Counted from the stretch's first letter, positions 25,055 to 34,081 are shown. The stretch: 39,214 nucleotides of DNA from CAZVYN01 sp964631125 (GCA_964631125.1 CAZVYN010000034.1:1-39214); one strand, 5' to 3'. A program made the numbers and translations. The notes: a model not told the origin generated them from the letters alone.

Positions 25055-26647
25055 CTAACTTTCGGTCGTCGTCTCTACTCGAGGGAAGAGCGCAGCCCCG
25101 GGCCGGATCTCGGTCCCCGGCGGCAACGCGCCCCAGGTTGCGGCGAGCGCCCCCTGGGCCGTCTCGTTGGCCGGCGGCAACGCGCCGCCTTCATCGTCGA
25201 CGATCGGCCGCGGAAACCAGACCTCGGGCGAATCGGCCACTCCCAATCGAGAGAGCATCTCTCCGCTCTTGGCCGGAATGACCGGCGCGAGAAGCACCGC
25301 CGCCAACCGCAGCGCTTCGGCGCTCGTCCACAACGCCGTCGCCACGCCCGTCGGTCCGTCGGTCTTGAACGCCTTCCAGGGCGCCTTGAGCTCGAGATAA
25401 CGGTTCGTGGCCCGCACAAGTTGCAGCGTCGCTTCGATCGCTTCGTGCGGCCGCCTCGCGAGCATCGCCTCCTGCGCCGCGACGACGGTTCGCTTCCCGG
25501 TCTGCGCGAGCTCGCGATCGGCGTCGTCTTCGCCGCGCACTTCGGGGGCGCGGCCCTCGGCGTAGGTCCCGATCATCCGCTCGACGCGATTGAGGCAGTT
25601 GCCGAGATCGTTCGCGAGATCCGAGTTCAGCCGCTGCACCAGATGCTTCTCGGAGAACTCGGCGTCTTGCCCGACCACCATGTCGCGCATGAGGTAATAG
25701 CGGAACGCGTCGACGCCGTAGAGATCGACCAGCGCGAGCGGCTTGACGACGTTGCCGACCGACTTCGACATCTTCGATTCGCCCTGCAGCCACCAACCGT
25801 GCGCCAGGATCGTCTCGGGCATCGGAAGTCCGAGCGCATGCAGCAGCGTCGGCCAGTAGACGCAGTGCGTCGTGAGGATGTCCTTGCCGATCAGATGCAG
25901 TGACGCCGGCCAGAACTCGGTCTCGCGCACCGCGCTCACATAGTTGACCAGCGCGTCGACCCAGACGTAGGTGACGTATTCGGAGTCGAACGGGATCGGG
26001 ATCCCCCAGTGCAGGCGCGCCGCCGGTCGACTGATGCACAGGTCACCGAGCGGCTTCTCCAGGAACCCGAGCACCTCGTTGCGCCGAGTCTTCGGCTGGA
26101 TGAACTCGGGGTGCGTCTTGATGTAGTCGACGAGCCACTCCTGATGCCGGCTCATCCGGAAGAAGTAGTTCTCCTCGGTCAACGTCACGACCGGGCGCCC
26201 GCAGAGCGGGCAGTTTCCGTCGACGACATCCTTGGCGGTCCAGAAGCGTTCATCCGGGGTGCAGTAGAGCCCCTCGTAGCGCTCGCGATAGATCTCGCCG
26301 CGCGCCTGGAGCTCGATCAGGAACTCCGCCACGACCTTCTCGTGGCGCGGCTCGGTCGTGCGGATGAAATCATCGTTCGAGACCTGCAGCCGCACCCAGA
26401 GCGCCCGGAACCGCTCGACCAGTTCGTCGCAGTGCTGCAGCGGAGTCAGCCCGCGTTTCTGGGCCGCTTCCTGCACCTTCTGTCCGTGCTCGTCCGTGCC
26501 CGTGAGGAAGTGGACCGCGCCGCCGTGGATCCGATGATGCCGCGCGAAGACATCGGCCAGGATCGTCGTGTAGGCGTGCCCGACGTGCGGCTCATCGTTG
26601 ACGTAATAGATCGGAGTGGTGACGTAGAAGGGACGCGCGGAACTCAT
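25055..26647 (-). CDS. metG: Methionyl-tRNA synthetase
   Basis: A 530-residue class I aminoacyl-tRNA synthetase that charges tRNA-Met. The HIGH-type motif is PHVGH (20-24) in YYVNDEPHVGHAYTT, and KMSKS is at 292-296 in GESKMSKSVGN. The connective-peptide metal site is YCTPDERFW followed by NCPLCGRP, i.e. Cys-x-x-Asp plus CxxC, the one-knuckle type seen in Thermus/Bacillus-like MetG. The anticodon-binding helical domain follows (ANDLGNCLNRV, YLELKAPWKAFK). The C-terminal dimerisation domain found in E. coli MetG is absent. It starts 13 nt after the helical-repeat gene and is the only recognisable housekeeping gene in this operon. Confidence 0.97.
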   Translation of the reverse strand: MSSARPFYVTTPIYYVNDEPHVGHAYTTILADVFARHHRIHGGAVHFLTGTDEHGQKVQEAAQKRGLTPLQHCDELVERFRALWVRLQVSNDDFIRTTEPRHEKVVAEFLIELQARGEIYRERYEGLYCTPDERFWTAKDVVDGNCPLCGRPVVTLTEENYFFRMSRHQEWLVDYIKTHPEFIQPKTRRNEVLGFLEKPLGDLCISRPAARLHWGIPIPFDSEYVTYVWVDALVNYVSAVRETEFWPASLHLIGKDILTTHCVYWPTLLHALGLPMPETILAHGWWLQGESKMSKSVGNVVKPLALVDLYGVDAFRYYLMRDMVVGQDAEFSEKHLVQRLNSDLANDLGNCLNRVERMIGTYAEGRAPEVRGEDDADRELAQTGKRTVVAAQEAMLARRPHEAIEATLQLVRATNRYLELKAPWKAFKTDGPTGVATALWTSAEALRLAAVLLAPVIPAKSGEMLSRLGVADSPEVWFPRPIVDDEGGALPPANETAQGALAATWGALPPGTEIRPGAALFPRVETTTES

Positions 26648-26660
26648 GCAACGAATGAGA

Positions 26661-27455
26661 TCAGCGGCCGCGCCGATAGAGGGCGTCGACGAGGGCGGGG
26701 TCCTTCTTGCCTTCTTCGAGACGCAGGTCGGCGAGATTCGCGGCCCAGTCGAGGATGGCGCCTTCCGGCGCGCTCAGGATGACGTCGACCAACGCCGCCT
26801 CGACGTTGGCGTGCTTCAGACCGATCGCGTGCGCGCCGGCCGTCCACAGCGGTGTGTTCGGCTGCATCAAGACCGCGTGGATGGCCGGCAGCAGCGCCCA
26901 CGGTTCCTTCGCGCGCTCCAGCGTCTGGATCGCGGCGAGCTTGACCGTCTCGTTCTTCGACTGCTCGAAGATGTCCAGGAGCAGGCGCGAGCGATAGGGC
27001 GTGAGCGCGGGAGCGAGCGCCGAGACGACGCGCGCGCCGTCTTGGATCTCGAGCAGGGCGCCGTCCGGCCAGCGGCCGGTCTCCAGGAGCGTGACGGCCA
27101 AGCTGTCGGTCTCCGGCCCCCGCGCCGCGATCGACGCGGTCAGCAGATCAACCCGCGTCGCGTGCGAAGTGGCCGATCCATCGAGCCACCGGCCCATCCG
27201 CAACACACTCGTCACCGAGGTGGGGGTGGGCCGACAGCCGGCCTGGAGATAGAGCACGGCGGCTTTGCCTCGAGCTTCGCCGGTCTGCTTCGCGAGATAG
27301 GCGTCCGCTCCGGCGCACGGAGTGGGGGGAGCGGTCTCCGCGGTCTTTTCCGCGGTCTTTTCCGCGGTCGCCTCCGCGGTCGTCCAGTGGGGGAGGCAGA
27401 GCGTCGCCGACGCGAGCATCCAGAGGATCGTGGCCTGATTCGTGTATCTACGCAT
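26661..27455 (-). CDS. Secreted helical-repeat (HEAT-like) protein
   Basis: A 264-residue protein with an N-terminal signal-like segment (ATILWMLASATLCLPHWTTA, about 8-27), a short low-complexity linker AEATAEKTAEKTAETAP coded by a 12-bp tandem repeat, and a helical body. HEAT-like units are visible as LLLDIFEQSKNETVKLAAIQ, TLERAKEPWALLPAIHAVLM, LWTAGAHAIGLKHANVEAAL and DWAANLADLRLEEGKKDPALV. Two cysteines (PCAGAD and QAGCRP) could pair in the periplasm. It is the first gene of the metG operon. The function is unknown; such repeats usually mediate protein binding. Confidence 0.75.
   Translation of the reverse strand: MRRYTNQATILWMLASATLCLPHWTTAEATAEKTAEKTAETAPPTPCAGADAYLAKQTGEARGKAAVLYLQAGCRPTPTSVTSVLRMGRWLDGSATSHATRVDLLTASIAARGPETDSLAVTLLETGRWPDGALLEIQDGARVVSALAPALTPYRSRLLLDIFEQSKNETVKLAAIQTLERAKEPWALLPAIHAVLMQPNTPLWTAGAHAIGLKHANVEAALVDVILSAPEGAILDWAANLADLRLEEGKKDPALVDALYRRGR
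27336..27383 (-). repeat. Four 12-bp tandem repeats in the HEAT-like gene
   Basis: Four consecutive copies of a 12-bp unit close to TTCCGCGGTCTT (27336-27347, 27348-27359, 27360-27371, 27372-27383), in frame, coding the AEK/TAEKTAE linker. Unit length divisible by three means copy-number change would keep the frame. Confidence 0.75.
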
Positions 27456-27553
27456 GGCGGCAAGAATCGACGATCTCTCTCATCGAGGTCAAGGAGACCC
27501 CTCGGGTTACACTCCGGCCCACGCTCGCGAGCGCACGCAAGGAGGCCCTTTCG

Positions 27554-28888
27554 GTGTTGACCGCCCCTGTCCACGAGACCGTCTTGGAGAACGGACTGCA
27601 GGTCCTCTCGGTCGATCGACGCGCCAGCCCGACCGCGACGCTCCAACTCTGGTACCGCGTCGGGTCGCGCCACGAGCGTCCGGGGATCACCGGCGTCTCG
27701 CACATCTTCGAGCACCTCATGTTCAAGGGGACGTCGCGCTATCCCAAGGGGGAGTTCGACCGGCTGCTGCAAGAGAACGGGATGACCAACAACGCCTTCA
27801 CGAGCCACGACTTCACCGCCTATTACGAGGTCATGGCCGCCGATCGCCTCGAACTGGCCATGGAGCTCGAGTCGGACCGGATGCAGGGGCTCTTGCTCGA
27901 CCCCGAGGAGTTCCGCGCCGAGTTGGCCGTGATCCGTGAAGAACGGCGCCAGACGCGCGAGGATCCTCCCTTCGGCCTGCTCTCCGAACTAGTCGACGCC
28001 TCGGTCTTCACGGCGCATCCGTACCACTGGCCGGTCATCGGGTGGATGACCGACCTGAAGACGATCACGCTGGAGGATGTCATTCGCTACTACCGCGACT
28101 TCTACCGCCCGAACAACGCGGTGCTGGTGGTGGTCGGCGATCGCCGGGCCGAGGATGTCCTCGCGCTGGCGCGGCGGTACTTCGGCGAGATCCCGCGCGG
28201 TCCGGAGATCCCTCCGGTGCTCATCCGCGAGCCGGAGCAGTTGGGCGAGAGAACGGTGAGCGTGCACAAGGCGGTGCAGCTCCCCGGTCTGCTCATCGCG
28301 TACCGCGCGCCCGAGTCGACCCACTTCGACGCGACCGTGCTCAATGTCCTCGAGTTCATCCTGCTGCACGGTCGCTCCAGCCGGCTCTACCAGCGCGTGA
28401 TCTACCGCGATCAACTCGCGACCGATGTCTCGGGCGGGATGCACACGCGACGCGATCCCTCGATGTTCACCCTCCGCGCCTCGGCTCGCCCGGGCGTTTC
28501 GATCGAAACGCTGCGCGACGCGCTGCACGAAGAGACGGGCCGCCTCGCGCGCGAACCGGTTACCACCGTCGAGCTCGCACGCGCCCGCCGCGCGATCGAG
28601 GTCGACTATGTCTTCTCGCAGGAGAGCAACTACGAGATCGCCCAGAATCTCGGCGCCGAGGCCTGCCGCAGTCACTGGCGCGCCTGCGTGGAGTCGCTCG
28701 AACTGAATCTGCGGGTCACCGCGGAAGACATCTTGCGCGTCGCCGGCGAAATCTTCCGTCCGACGCGGCGCACGGTGGGGCTCCTCGTCCCCGATCCGGA
28801 CGCGCCGAGCCCTTCGCGCCCCGAGCGGAGCCGCGAGCCGGTCCCGGTCCCGGTCCAGGTCCAGGTCCCGGTGGAGGCGGAGGCGTGA
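27554..28888 (+). CDS. M16 family zinc peptidase, catalytic subunit
   Basis: A 444-residue insulinase-like (M16B) metallopeptidase. The inverted zinc motif HxxEH is HIFEH at residues 50-54, with the distal Glu ligand in ELAVIREE near 129-130. The second M16 domain covers about 185-400 (VLVVVGDRRAEDVLALARRYF, LLHGRSSRLYQRV). No signal peptide is visible. GTG 27554 is preceded by AAGGAGG with an eight-base spacer, and the family-typical ETVLENGLQVL begins at residue 8. The C-terminus ends in a Val-Pro/Gln-Val low-complexity tail. It overlaps the second M16 gene by 4 nt (GTGA), and together they form the two-chain, processing-peptidase-like arrangement. Confidence 0.94.
   Translation: MLTAPVHETVLENGLQVLSVDRRASPTATLQLWYRVGSRHERPGITGVSHIFEHLMFKGTSRYPKGEFDRLLQENGMTNNAFTSHDFTAYYEVMAADRLELAMELESDRMQGLLLDPEEFRAELAVIREERRQTREDPPFGLLSELVDASVFTAHPYHWPVIGWMTDLKTITLEDVIRYYRDFYRPNNAVLVVVGDRRAEDVLALARRYFGEIPRGPEIPPVLIREPEQLGERTVSVHKAVQLPGLLIAYRAPESTHFDATVLNVLEFILLHGRSSRLYQRVIYRDQLATDVSGGMHTRRDPSMFTLRASARPGVSIETLRDALHEETGRLAREPVTTVELARARRAIEVDYVFSQESNYEIAQNLGAEACRSHWRACVESLELNLRVTAEDILRVAGEIFRPTRRTVGLLVPDPDAPSPSRPERSREPVPVPVQVQVPVEAEA
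28838..28884 (+). repeat. Hexanucleotide repeat at the end of the first M16 gene
   Basis: Six copies of a CCGGTC/CAGGTC hexamer followed by two of GAGGCG, coding the tail PVPVPVQVQVPVEAEA immediately before the GTGA overlap with the second M16 gene. Length changes would stay in frame. Confidence 0.65.
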
Positions 28889-30183
28889 GCCAGGAGACTC
28901 CGACCCAGTTCCGCATCCACGTCGAACGTCATCGCCTCTCCAACGGTCTCGAACTGCTCCTGGTGCCGCGCCGCGAGCTGCCGATCGTCTCGCTCACGCT
29001 CCTGGTGCGCGACGGCATCGCGGCCGAGCGCTCGGGAGAAGCCGGCCTCGCGCATCTGACCGCCGTGACCTTCCCGCAAGGGACCCGCTCCCGCTCGGCG
29101 CTGCAGCTCTCCGAAGAGGTCGAGTCGCTCGGGACGAGCCTGGGCGTGCACGCCGACTACGACCACCTCTCGCTCGGGCTCGCCACCCTGGCGCGTGACT
29201 TCGACGCCGCTCTGCGCCTGCTGGCCGAGGTCGCGCTCCAGCCCGCCTTCGCCGACGACGAGGTCGAGCGCAAGCGCCGCGATGTCCTCAGTCATCTCGA
29301 ACGACGCAAGGACGACCTCGCCGATCGCGTCCGCAATCGCCTGGCCGGAACTCTCTACGGCGGACATCCCTATCGCAATCCACGCCTCGGTTCGACCGAG
29401 ACGGTCGCGGCGCTCGCGCCCGGGTTGGTGCGCGCGTTCTACGAGCGCGTCTTCGTCGCGAGTCGCTCCGTCTTGGCGATCGTGGGCGACATCGAACCGG
29501 CCCGACTGATCGACCGGATCGAGGCGGCCTTCGGCGTCTGGCCCGAGCGCGCCGCTCCTGCACCGCCGCCGCCGCCGCCGGCGCCGCGCACGGTCCGCGG
29601 GATCGAGACGATCCAGAAGCGGGGGGTCGTCCAGGCCACGATTCGCGCCGGCAGCCTCTCGATCGCCCGCAACGATCCGGACTACGCCGCGCTCCAGTTG
29701 GTGAACTACATCCTGGGCGGCAGCGGCTTCGGCAGCCGGCTCATGCGCAGCCTCCGGGAAGAGCGCGGCCTGACCTACGGCGTTTACTCCGGCTTCAGCG
29801 CGCGTCGCGAAGCGGGTCACTTCAGCATCGGGCTGCAGACCTCTCTAGACAGCGCCGAGCTGGCGCTGCGCGAGGTGCTCCGCGAGGTCGACCGCCTGCT
29901 CCAAGACGGAGTGACCGACAACGAACTGCGGTGGGCCGAGCGGTTCTTCACCGGAAGTCTCCCGCTCTCGTTCCAGACGAACGATCAACTCGCCACCTAT
30001 CTCTTGGAGCAAGAGCTCTTCGATCTCGAGGACGAGTTCTGGATGCGAGACCTGGAGCGGATGAAGTCTCTCTCCCGGTCCGATCTCGACGCCGCCGCGC
30101 GTCGTCACATTCACCCCGAGCAATTCGCGGTGGTCGTGCTCGGCGACTTCGACGAGACGACGCCCGCGCCGCGTCTCGCCTGA
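28885..30183 (+). CDS. M16 family protein, non-catalytic subunit
   Basis: A 432-residue M16 homologue lacking the HxxEH zinc motif: the corresponding place reads GEAGLAHLTAVTF. It keeps the substrate-binding Arg/Tyr region of non-catalytic partners, GSRLMRSLREERGLTYGVYS. The domain order matches the catalytic partner (N-terminal VERHRLSNGLELLLVP, second domain from about residue 185), joined by a poly-proline linker (APAPPPPPPAP). GTG 28885 lies within the overlap with the upstream stop. It probably forms a heterodimer with the first subunit. Its last 73 nt overlap the convergent lipoprotein gene. Confidence 0.93.
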   Translation: MSQETPTQFRIHVERHRLSNGLELLLVPRRELPIVSLTLLVRDGIAAERSGEAGLAHLTAVTFPQGTRSRSALQLSEEVESLGTSLGVHADYDHLSLGLATLARDFDAALRLLAEVALQPAFADDEVERKRRDVLSHLERRKDDLADRVRNRLAGTLYGGHPYRNPRLGSTETVAALAPGLVRAFYERVFVASRSVLAIVGDIEPARLIDRIEAAFGVWPERAAPAPPPPPPAPRTVRGIETIQKRGVVQATIRAGSLSIARNDPDYAALQLVNYILGGSGFGSRLMRSLREERGLTYGVYSGFSARREAGHFSIGLQTSLDSAELALREVLREVDRLLQDGVTDNELRWAERFFTGSLPLSFQTNDQLATYLLEQELFDLEDEFWMRDLERMKSLSRSDLDAAARRHIHPEQFAVVVLGDFDETTPAPRLA

Positions 30184-31310
30184 TCGAGCACGTCGCCCAG
30201 CGTGCGCCCGGCGCGCGGCGCGCGTTCTTGCCACGACACGATCCGCCACCGGACCCCGTCGAGCTCCATCGTGAGCGCCGCGCCGACACCCAGCAGCAGC
30301 GTTCCCGATCCGTGCTGCTCCCCCGCGCCGTACCACTGGCCCGCGCCGCGCGAGAACGCGATTCGCGGGAACGACAGTTCGGCGAAGGCGCGTGTCTGCC
30401 CCTCGAAGGTCCAGGTCGAGACGCGATCGATGCGGTCGACCAAGTCGAAGCGCGAGAGATCAGGGTCGCCGAGCCAGCCGCGCAGAGCTCGGACGAACCG
30501 CTGGCGATCCCAGGTGACGACCGCCCCGCAGGGGACATAGACGAAGCCGGCGGCGAGCAGTGATTCAGCCTCCGCCGCCCGCGCGGCGGCGATCGACTGG
30601 ACGAGCGCTCCGACGCATCCCTCGGGCGTCAGCGGCTCGAGCGGCGTGAAGAGCACCACCGGCATCGACGCGACGCCGACCTGCCCTCTGCGGTCCCGCG
30701 CCTCCAACCGGATCTCGTGTCTCCCCTCCGAGAGCATGGCCAGGTCGATCGAGCCGCCGCGCGCGCCCGGTTCCGCGCCGCCATCGAAGCGCCACTCGAG
30801 AGAGTCTTCGGGCAACACGCCATCCTCGAAGTCGTACGCGCCTCCGTGGAGCCGATGCTCCTCGGTGCGCGGCCGCCAGACGGAGCGTCCCGTGTCCACC
30901 AGGCGCACGTCCGGAATCGAATCAGGGACCACCCAGACCGAGACCGCGTCCAACGCCATTTCGACACCGGGCCGTCGGATCTCGAGCAACGCCGGTCGAG
31001 CCGCCCGCACGCGGGGGGAGCGCCAGACGCCGCGCCAGGCCCGCGGCAGGTACCGGGAGCCGGGCACCGTGTCGATGGTCGCGCCGGCGACCGTCAACAG
31101 GAGGCCCTCCGGTCCCGACTTCGCATCGAGCGCCAGTCGCACCGTCCCCGCCACGGTGTCGCCGTCCGCGGGGGAGATCCACTGCGCGCTCGGCTCGTCC
31201 GGGGGGATCGGACGGTACGGCCGAGACTCCCCGCAGCCGAGCAGCAGCGCCAACGGCAGCAGCGCCACGCCCGTCCCCATGGCCGACCGGCCGAGCTTCG
31301 CGAATTGCAC
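30111..31310 (-). CDS. Predicted outer-envelope lipoprotein
   Basis: A 399-residue lipoprotein of unknown function. The signal ALLPLALLLGCGES carries a lipobox LLGC with Cys at residue 26. The first part of the mature protein is beta-rich and Ig/Big-like (SPADGDTVAGTVRLALDAKSG, GRHEIRLEARDRRGQVGVASMPVVLF). The C-terminal part (about 230-370) has an NTF2/SnoaL-like feel: ECVGALVQSIAAARAAEAESLLAAGFVYV, then LRGWLGDPDLSRF and MELDGVRWRIVSWQER. GTG 31310 has a strong AAAGGAGG five bases upstream; ATG 31280 is the alternative. The final ~24 residues are coded antisense to the end of the second M16 gene and look like a stop-loss extension. Confidence 0.78.
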   Translation of the reverse strand: MQFAKLGRSAMGTGVALLPLALLLGCGESRPYRPIPPDEPSAQWISPADGDTVAGTVRLALDAKSGPEGLLLTVAGATIDTVPGSRYLPRAWRGVWRSPRVRAARPALLEIRRPGVEMALDAVSVWVVPDSIPDVRLVDTGRSVWRPRTEEHRLHGGAYDFEDGVLPEDSLEWRFDGGAEPGARGGSIDLAMLSEGRHEIRLEARDRRGQVGVASMPVVLFTPLEPLTPEGCVGALVQSIAAARAAEAESLLAAGFVYVPCGAVVTWDRQRFVRALRGWLGDPDLSRFDLVDRIDRVSTWTFEGQTRAFAELSFPRIAFSRGAGQWYGAGEQHGSGTLLLGVGAALTMELDGVRWRIVSWQERAPRAGRTLGDVLDQARRGAGVVSSKSPSTTTANCSG

Positions 31311-31372
31311 AGTGTCCTCCTTTCGTCGCCTGGAGGAGGACGGAGCGAGAACCGTGCCGCGCGGACAGCGAA

Positions 31373-31403
31373 AGGCCGCGAGGACCTGAGGTCCCCGCGG
31401 CCT
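31373..31403 (-). terminator. Probable terminator after the beta-propeller gene
   Basis: AGGCCGCG-A-GGACC, loop TGA, GGTCC-C-CGCGGCCT: 13 pairs with one mismatch. On the minus strand it is followed by TTTCGC, a weak T-run. It sits 62 nt after the stop of the 31466-33985 gene and before the lipoprotein gene. Confidence 0.6.
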
Positions 31404-31420
31404 CGAGAGAGGCTCGACCC

Positions 31421-31439
31421 TAGCTACGGAGCGTAGCTA
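31421..31439 (-). terminator. Second small hairpin after the beta-propeller gene
   Basis: TAGCTACG, loop GAG, CGTAGCTA: a perfect 8-bp stem 26 nt after the stop codon. No T-run follows, so it may help stabilise the mRNA 3' end or act together with the stronger hairpin downstream. Confidence 0.4.
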
Positions 31440-31465
31440 CGACCGTGCGTGTCCAGTCGAATCGA

Positions 31466-33985
31466 CTAGTGCCGAACGACGAGCTTCGCGTTCACCGTCG
31501 CGCCGGCTGAGGTCAGACGGGCGAAGTAGACGCCGGCCGCCATGTCGCTCACGTCGACGTCGGCATTGTCGACCTGCGCATGGACGAGTCCTTGCTTCAC
31601 GGTCTTCACCCGACGGCCGGTGGCGTCGAAGATCGCGAGATCGATCTCGCCCGCGCGACGGAGGCTGAACCGCAGGGTCGTGCGATCCGACGCTGGATTG
31701 CCGAAGACGCGCAGAGCGATCGGCTGGATCGTCAGCTCGCTCTCGTCGACCGCGGTCGCCGTCAGGTCGGAGATGTCGACTTCCCACATGCCGCGACCGT
31801 GCGTCGCGATGCGCAGGATCCGCGCGCTGTTGTGGAGCTGCAGGTCCTCCATCACCACGTACGGCAGGCCCGCGTTGAACGGGACCCAGCCCGCGCCGCC
31901 GCTGAAGGAGACATACACCGCGCTGTCGGTCCCGACGAAGATCCACTCCGGATTCGACGGATCGACCTCGATCGAGTTGATCGGCTCATCCGGCAGGCCG
32001 GCATCGATCGCGAACCAGGTCAGACCCTGATCGGTCGTCTTGCGGAGCTGTGACGTCGTCGTCGAGTAGGTCGCGCAGGCGACATACATGATGTTCGGGT
32101 CGACCGGATGGAACGCGACGTCCTGCGAAATGTTGGCCAAGGTCTGCCCGCTCGTGCGGTCGACCCAGCTCGTCCCGCCGTTGGTCGAGACCATGAGCCT
32201 CACGTTGCCGAGCAACGCCAGATTGCTCGTGGCGCCGATGCACTGGCTGATCGCGCGTCCCGCCCCGGCGACCGCCGGCAGCGTGACGGTCGTCCAGGTG
32301 TCCATGCGGTTCGTCGACCGATAGAAAACGGTGTTGTGCATCGTCCACAGATGCTGCGAATTCGAGTAGTCCATCCAGGTCGGCGTCTCCCACGGACCGT
32401 CGTCGGTGATGCCGATGTTCCGCGAGATCATGCCGCCGCCGCCCGTGGTGGAGCGACGGTGGTCGCCGTAGTACAACTCGGCGTAGACCGTATTGGTGTT
32501 GCCGCGGTCGATCTCACACTGGAAGCCGTCGCCGCCCAAGATGCTCGCCCAGTCGGTGCTGTTGTTGTAGATCCAGGTCCCGTTGTCCTGCGTGCCGGCG
32601 AGCGCGCGGGTCGCCACGGTCTCGGACTGTCCCATCGCGTAGAACTGCATGGTGACGAGGCCGTCGTTGCGGTCGACGAAGGTGGTCCCGCCGTTGCTGC
32701 TTCGGTAGACGCCGCCGTCCGATCCGATCCAGAAGACGTTCGGGTCGTTCGGATCCCACTCGGTCGCGTGATGGTCGACGTGCACGTTGCCCGCGATCTG
32801 CGCGAACGAAGTGGCGCCGTTGGTGGAGCGGTAGAATTCGACGCCGCCGGAGAACACCGTGTTCGCGTTGGTCGGCGAGACGTCGATGGAGAGGTTGTAC
32901 CAACCCTGCGTGAGGTAGTGGTTGCCGCTGAAGACCTGGGCGAAGTTGAGCCCGCCGTCGGTCGACTTGTACAGCTCCTGGCTGCCCGCGTTCGACCAGG
33001 TCGCCCAGTAGACGATGTTCGGATCGGCGTCGGTCAGGGCGAAGCGGTGATTCTGCAGCGCCGCCGGTCCTCCGGTCGCCTTCGTCCAGGTCACTCCGTC
33101 GTCGGTCGAGTAGTTGAATCCGGCCTCGGCCCAGGAGCGAGAGCAGGCGAACATGATGCTGCTCGAACCGCGCTTCATCTCGATGTCGTTCCAATGTCCC
33201 GCCGTCATCACTTCGGTGAAGGTGACGCCGCCGTCGGTGGAGCGCCAGAGGCCGCCGAGCGCGGCGACCATGAGCGTGCCGGTCGTCGGATTGTGGCAGA
33301 CCTCGAAAACGTCGATGTTGTTGCCGTTGCCGTTGATCGCGTAGCTGAACCCGGTCGGTGTCCAGTTCACTCCGCCGTCGGTCGACTCGAGCACTCCGAC
33401 GCCGTGCACCGCGTCGATATTGCCCCAGCCTTCGCCGGTGCCGATCCAGAGATGGTCGGTGTCGTTCGCGTCGATCTCGATCGCGCTGACCGACATGCTG
33501 GGGAGTGCGTCGCCCATCGGCGTCCAGGTCAGGCCCGCGTCGGTCGTCTTCCAGATGCCGCCCGAGGCGAATCCGGCATAGACTACGCTCGAGTTGCTGG
33601 GATCGACTTCGATCGCGAGGCAACGCCCGGCCACGTTCGCCGGACCGATGTTGAACCAGGTCTCGCCGGCGCGGCCGTGCTCGGCTTCCATCTGTTTGAG
33701 GTCGGCGAATGCGGTCGGTCGGGCGCCGAGTGGGAGGTTGCCGTCCTCGCCCAACCGCTTCTGGACGAAGTCGGCGTAACGATTGAACTGCATGAAGCCG
33801 CTGCCGCGACGGGTCTCCCGATCGCGGTGGTTGAATCCGACGAAGTGTTCGTTCCACGACTCGATCCACTCACGGGTGGTGACTCCGGCCGTCCCTGCCT
33901 CGAGCGGCGCCGCCGATGCGCGGTCGGACGCCGTGAGCGCGAGGCCCGCCAGCAGTGCGGCCAACGCCGTTTGACGCTTCATCAT
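31466..33985 (-). CDS. Secreted BNR/sortilin-like beta-propeller with T9SS-type C-terminal domain
   Basis: An 839-residue exported protein. A signal peptide is at about 4-25 (ALAALLAGLALTASDRASA). Repeated blade motifs follow from about 110 to 740, with the S/T-x-D-x-G-x-T-W signature of BNR/VPS10-type propellers: TTDAGLTWTP, STDGGVNWTP, STDGGVTFTE, STDDGVTWTK, STDGGLNFAQ, SSNGGTTFVD, STNGGTSWVD, TTDQGLTWFA. The last ~85 residues (NPASDRTTLRFSLRRAGEIDLAIFDATGRRVK to VNAKLVVRH) form a Por secretion/FlgD-like Ig fold used as a C-terminal export signal in FCB bacteria. ATG 33985 has GAGGAG upstream. Location: cell surface or outside. The ligand or substrate is unknown; such propellers occur in surface glycan binding and hydrolysis. 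Confidence 0.92.
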   Translation of the reverse strand: MMKRQTALAALLAGLALTASDRASAAPLEAGTAGVTTREWIESWNEHFVGFNHRDRETRRGSGFMQFNRYADFVQKRLGEDGNLPLGARPTAFADLKQMEAEHGRAGETWFNIGPANVAGRCLAIEVDPSNSSVVYAGFASGGIWKTTDAGLTWTPMGDALPSMSVSAIEIDANDTDHLWIGTGEGWGNIDAVHGVGVLESTDGGVNWTPTGFSYAINGNGNNIDVFEVCHNPTTGTLMVAALGGLWRSTDGGVTFTEVMTAGHWNDIEMKRGSSSIMFACSRSWAEAGFNYSTDDGVTWTKATGGPAALQNHRFALTDADPNIVYWATWSNAGSQELYKSTDGGLNFAQVFSGNHYLTQGWYNLSIDVSPTNANTVFSGGVEFYRSTNGATSFAQIAGNVHVDHHATEWDPNDPNVFWIGSDGGVYRSSNGGTTFVDRNDGLVTMQFYAMGQSETVATRALAGTQDNGTWIYNNSTDWASILGGDGFQCEIDRGNTNTVYAELYYGDHRRSTTGGGGMISRNIGITDDGPWETPTWMDYSNSQHLWTMHNTVFYRSTNRMDTWTTVTLPAVAGAGRAISQCIGATSNLALLGNVRLMVSTNGGTSWVDRTSGQTLANISQDVAFHPVDPNIMYVACATYSTTTSQLRKTTDQGLTWFAIDAGLPDEPINSIEVDPSNPEWIFVGTDSAVYVSFSGGAGWVPFNAGLPYVVMEDLQLHNSARILRIATHGRGMWEVDISDLTATAVDESELTIQPIALRVFGNPASDRTTLRFSLRRAGEIDLAIFDATGRRVKTVKQGLVHAQVDNADVDVSDMAAGVYFARLTSAGATVNAKLVVRH

Positions 33986-34081
33986 CAGTTGTCTCCTCGT
34001 GGGTCGATACAGAGGTCGGTGATACGCGTCACGCTGGCGCGCGCGTCGAAACCGGGGGGGACGACAGATCGGAACCCCTCG

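Noticed and set aside
27508..27513. TACACT as a -10 box for the M16 operon
   Set aside because: No acceptable -35 sequence stands 16-18 bases upstream.
29560..29583. CCG triplet run as a possible unstable repeat
   Set aside because: It simply codes the poly-proline linker of the second M16 subunit and is a normal GC-rich codon run.
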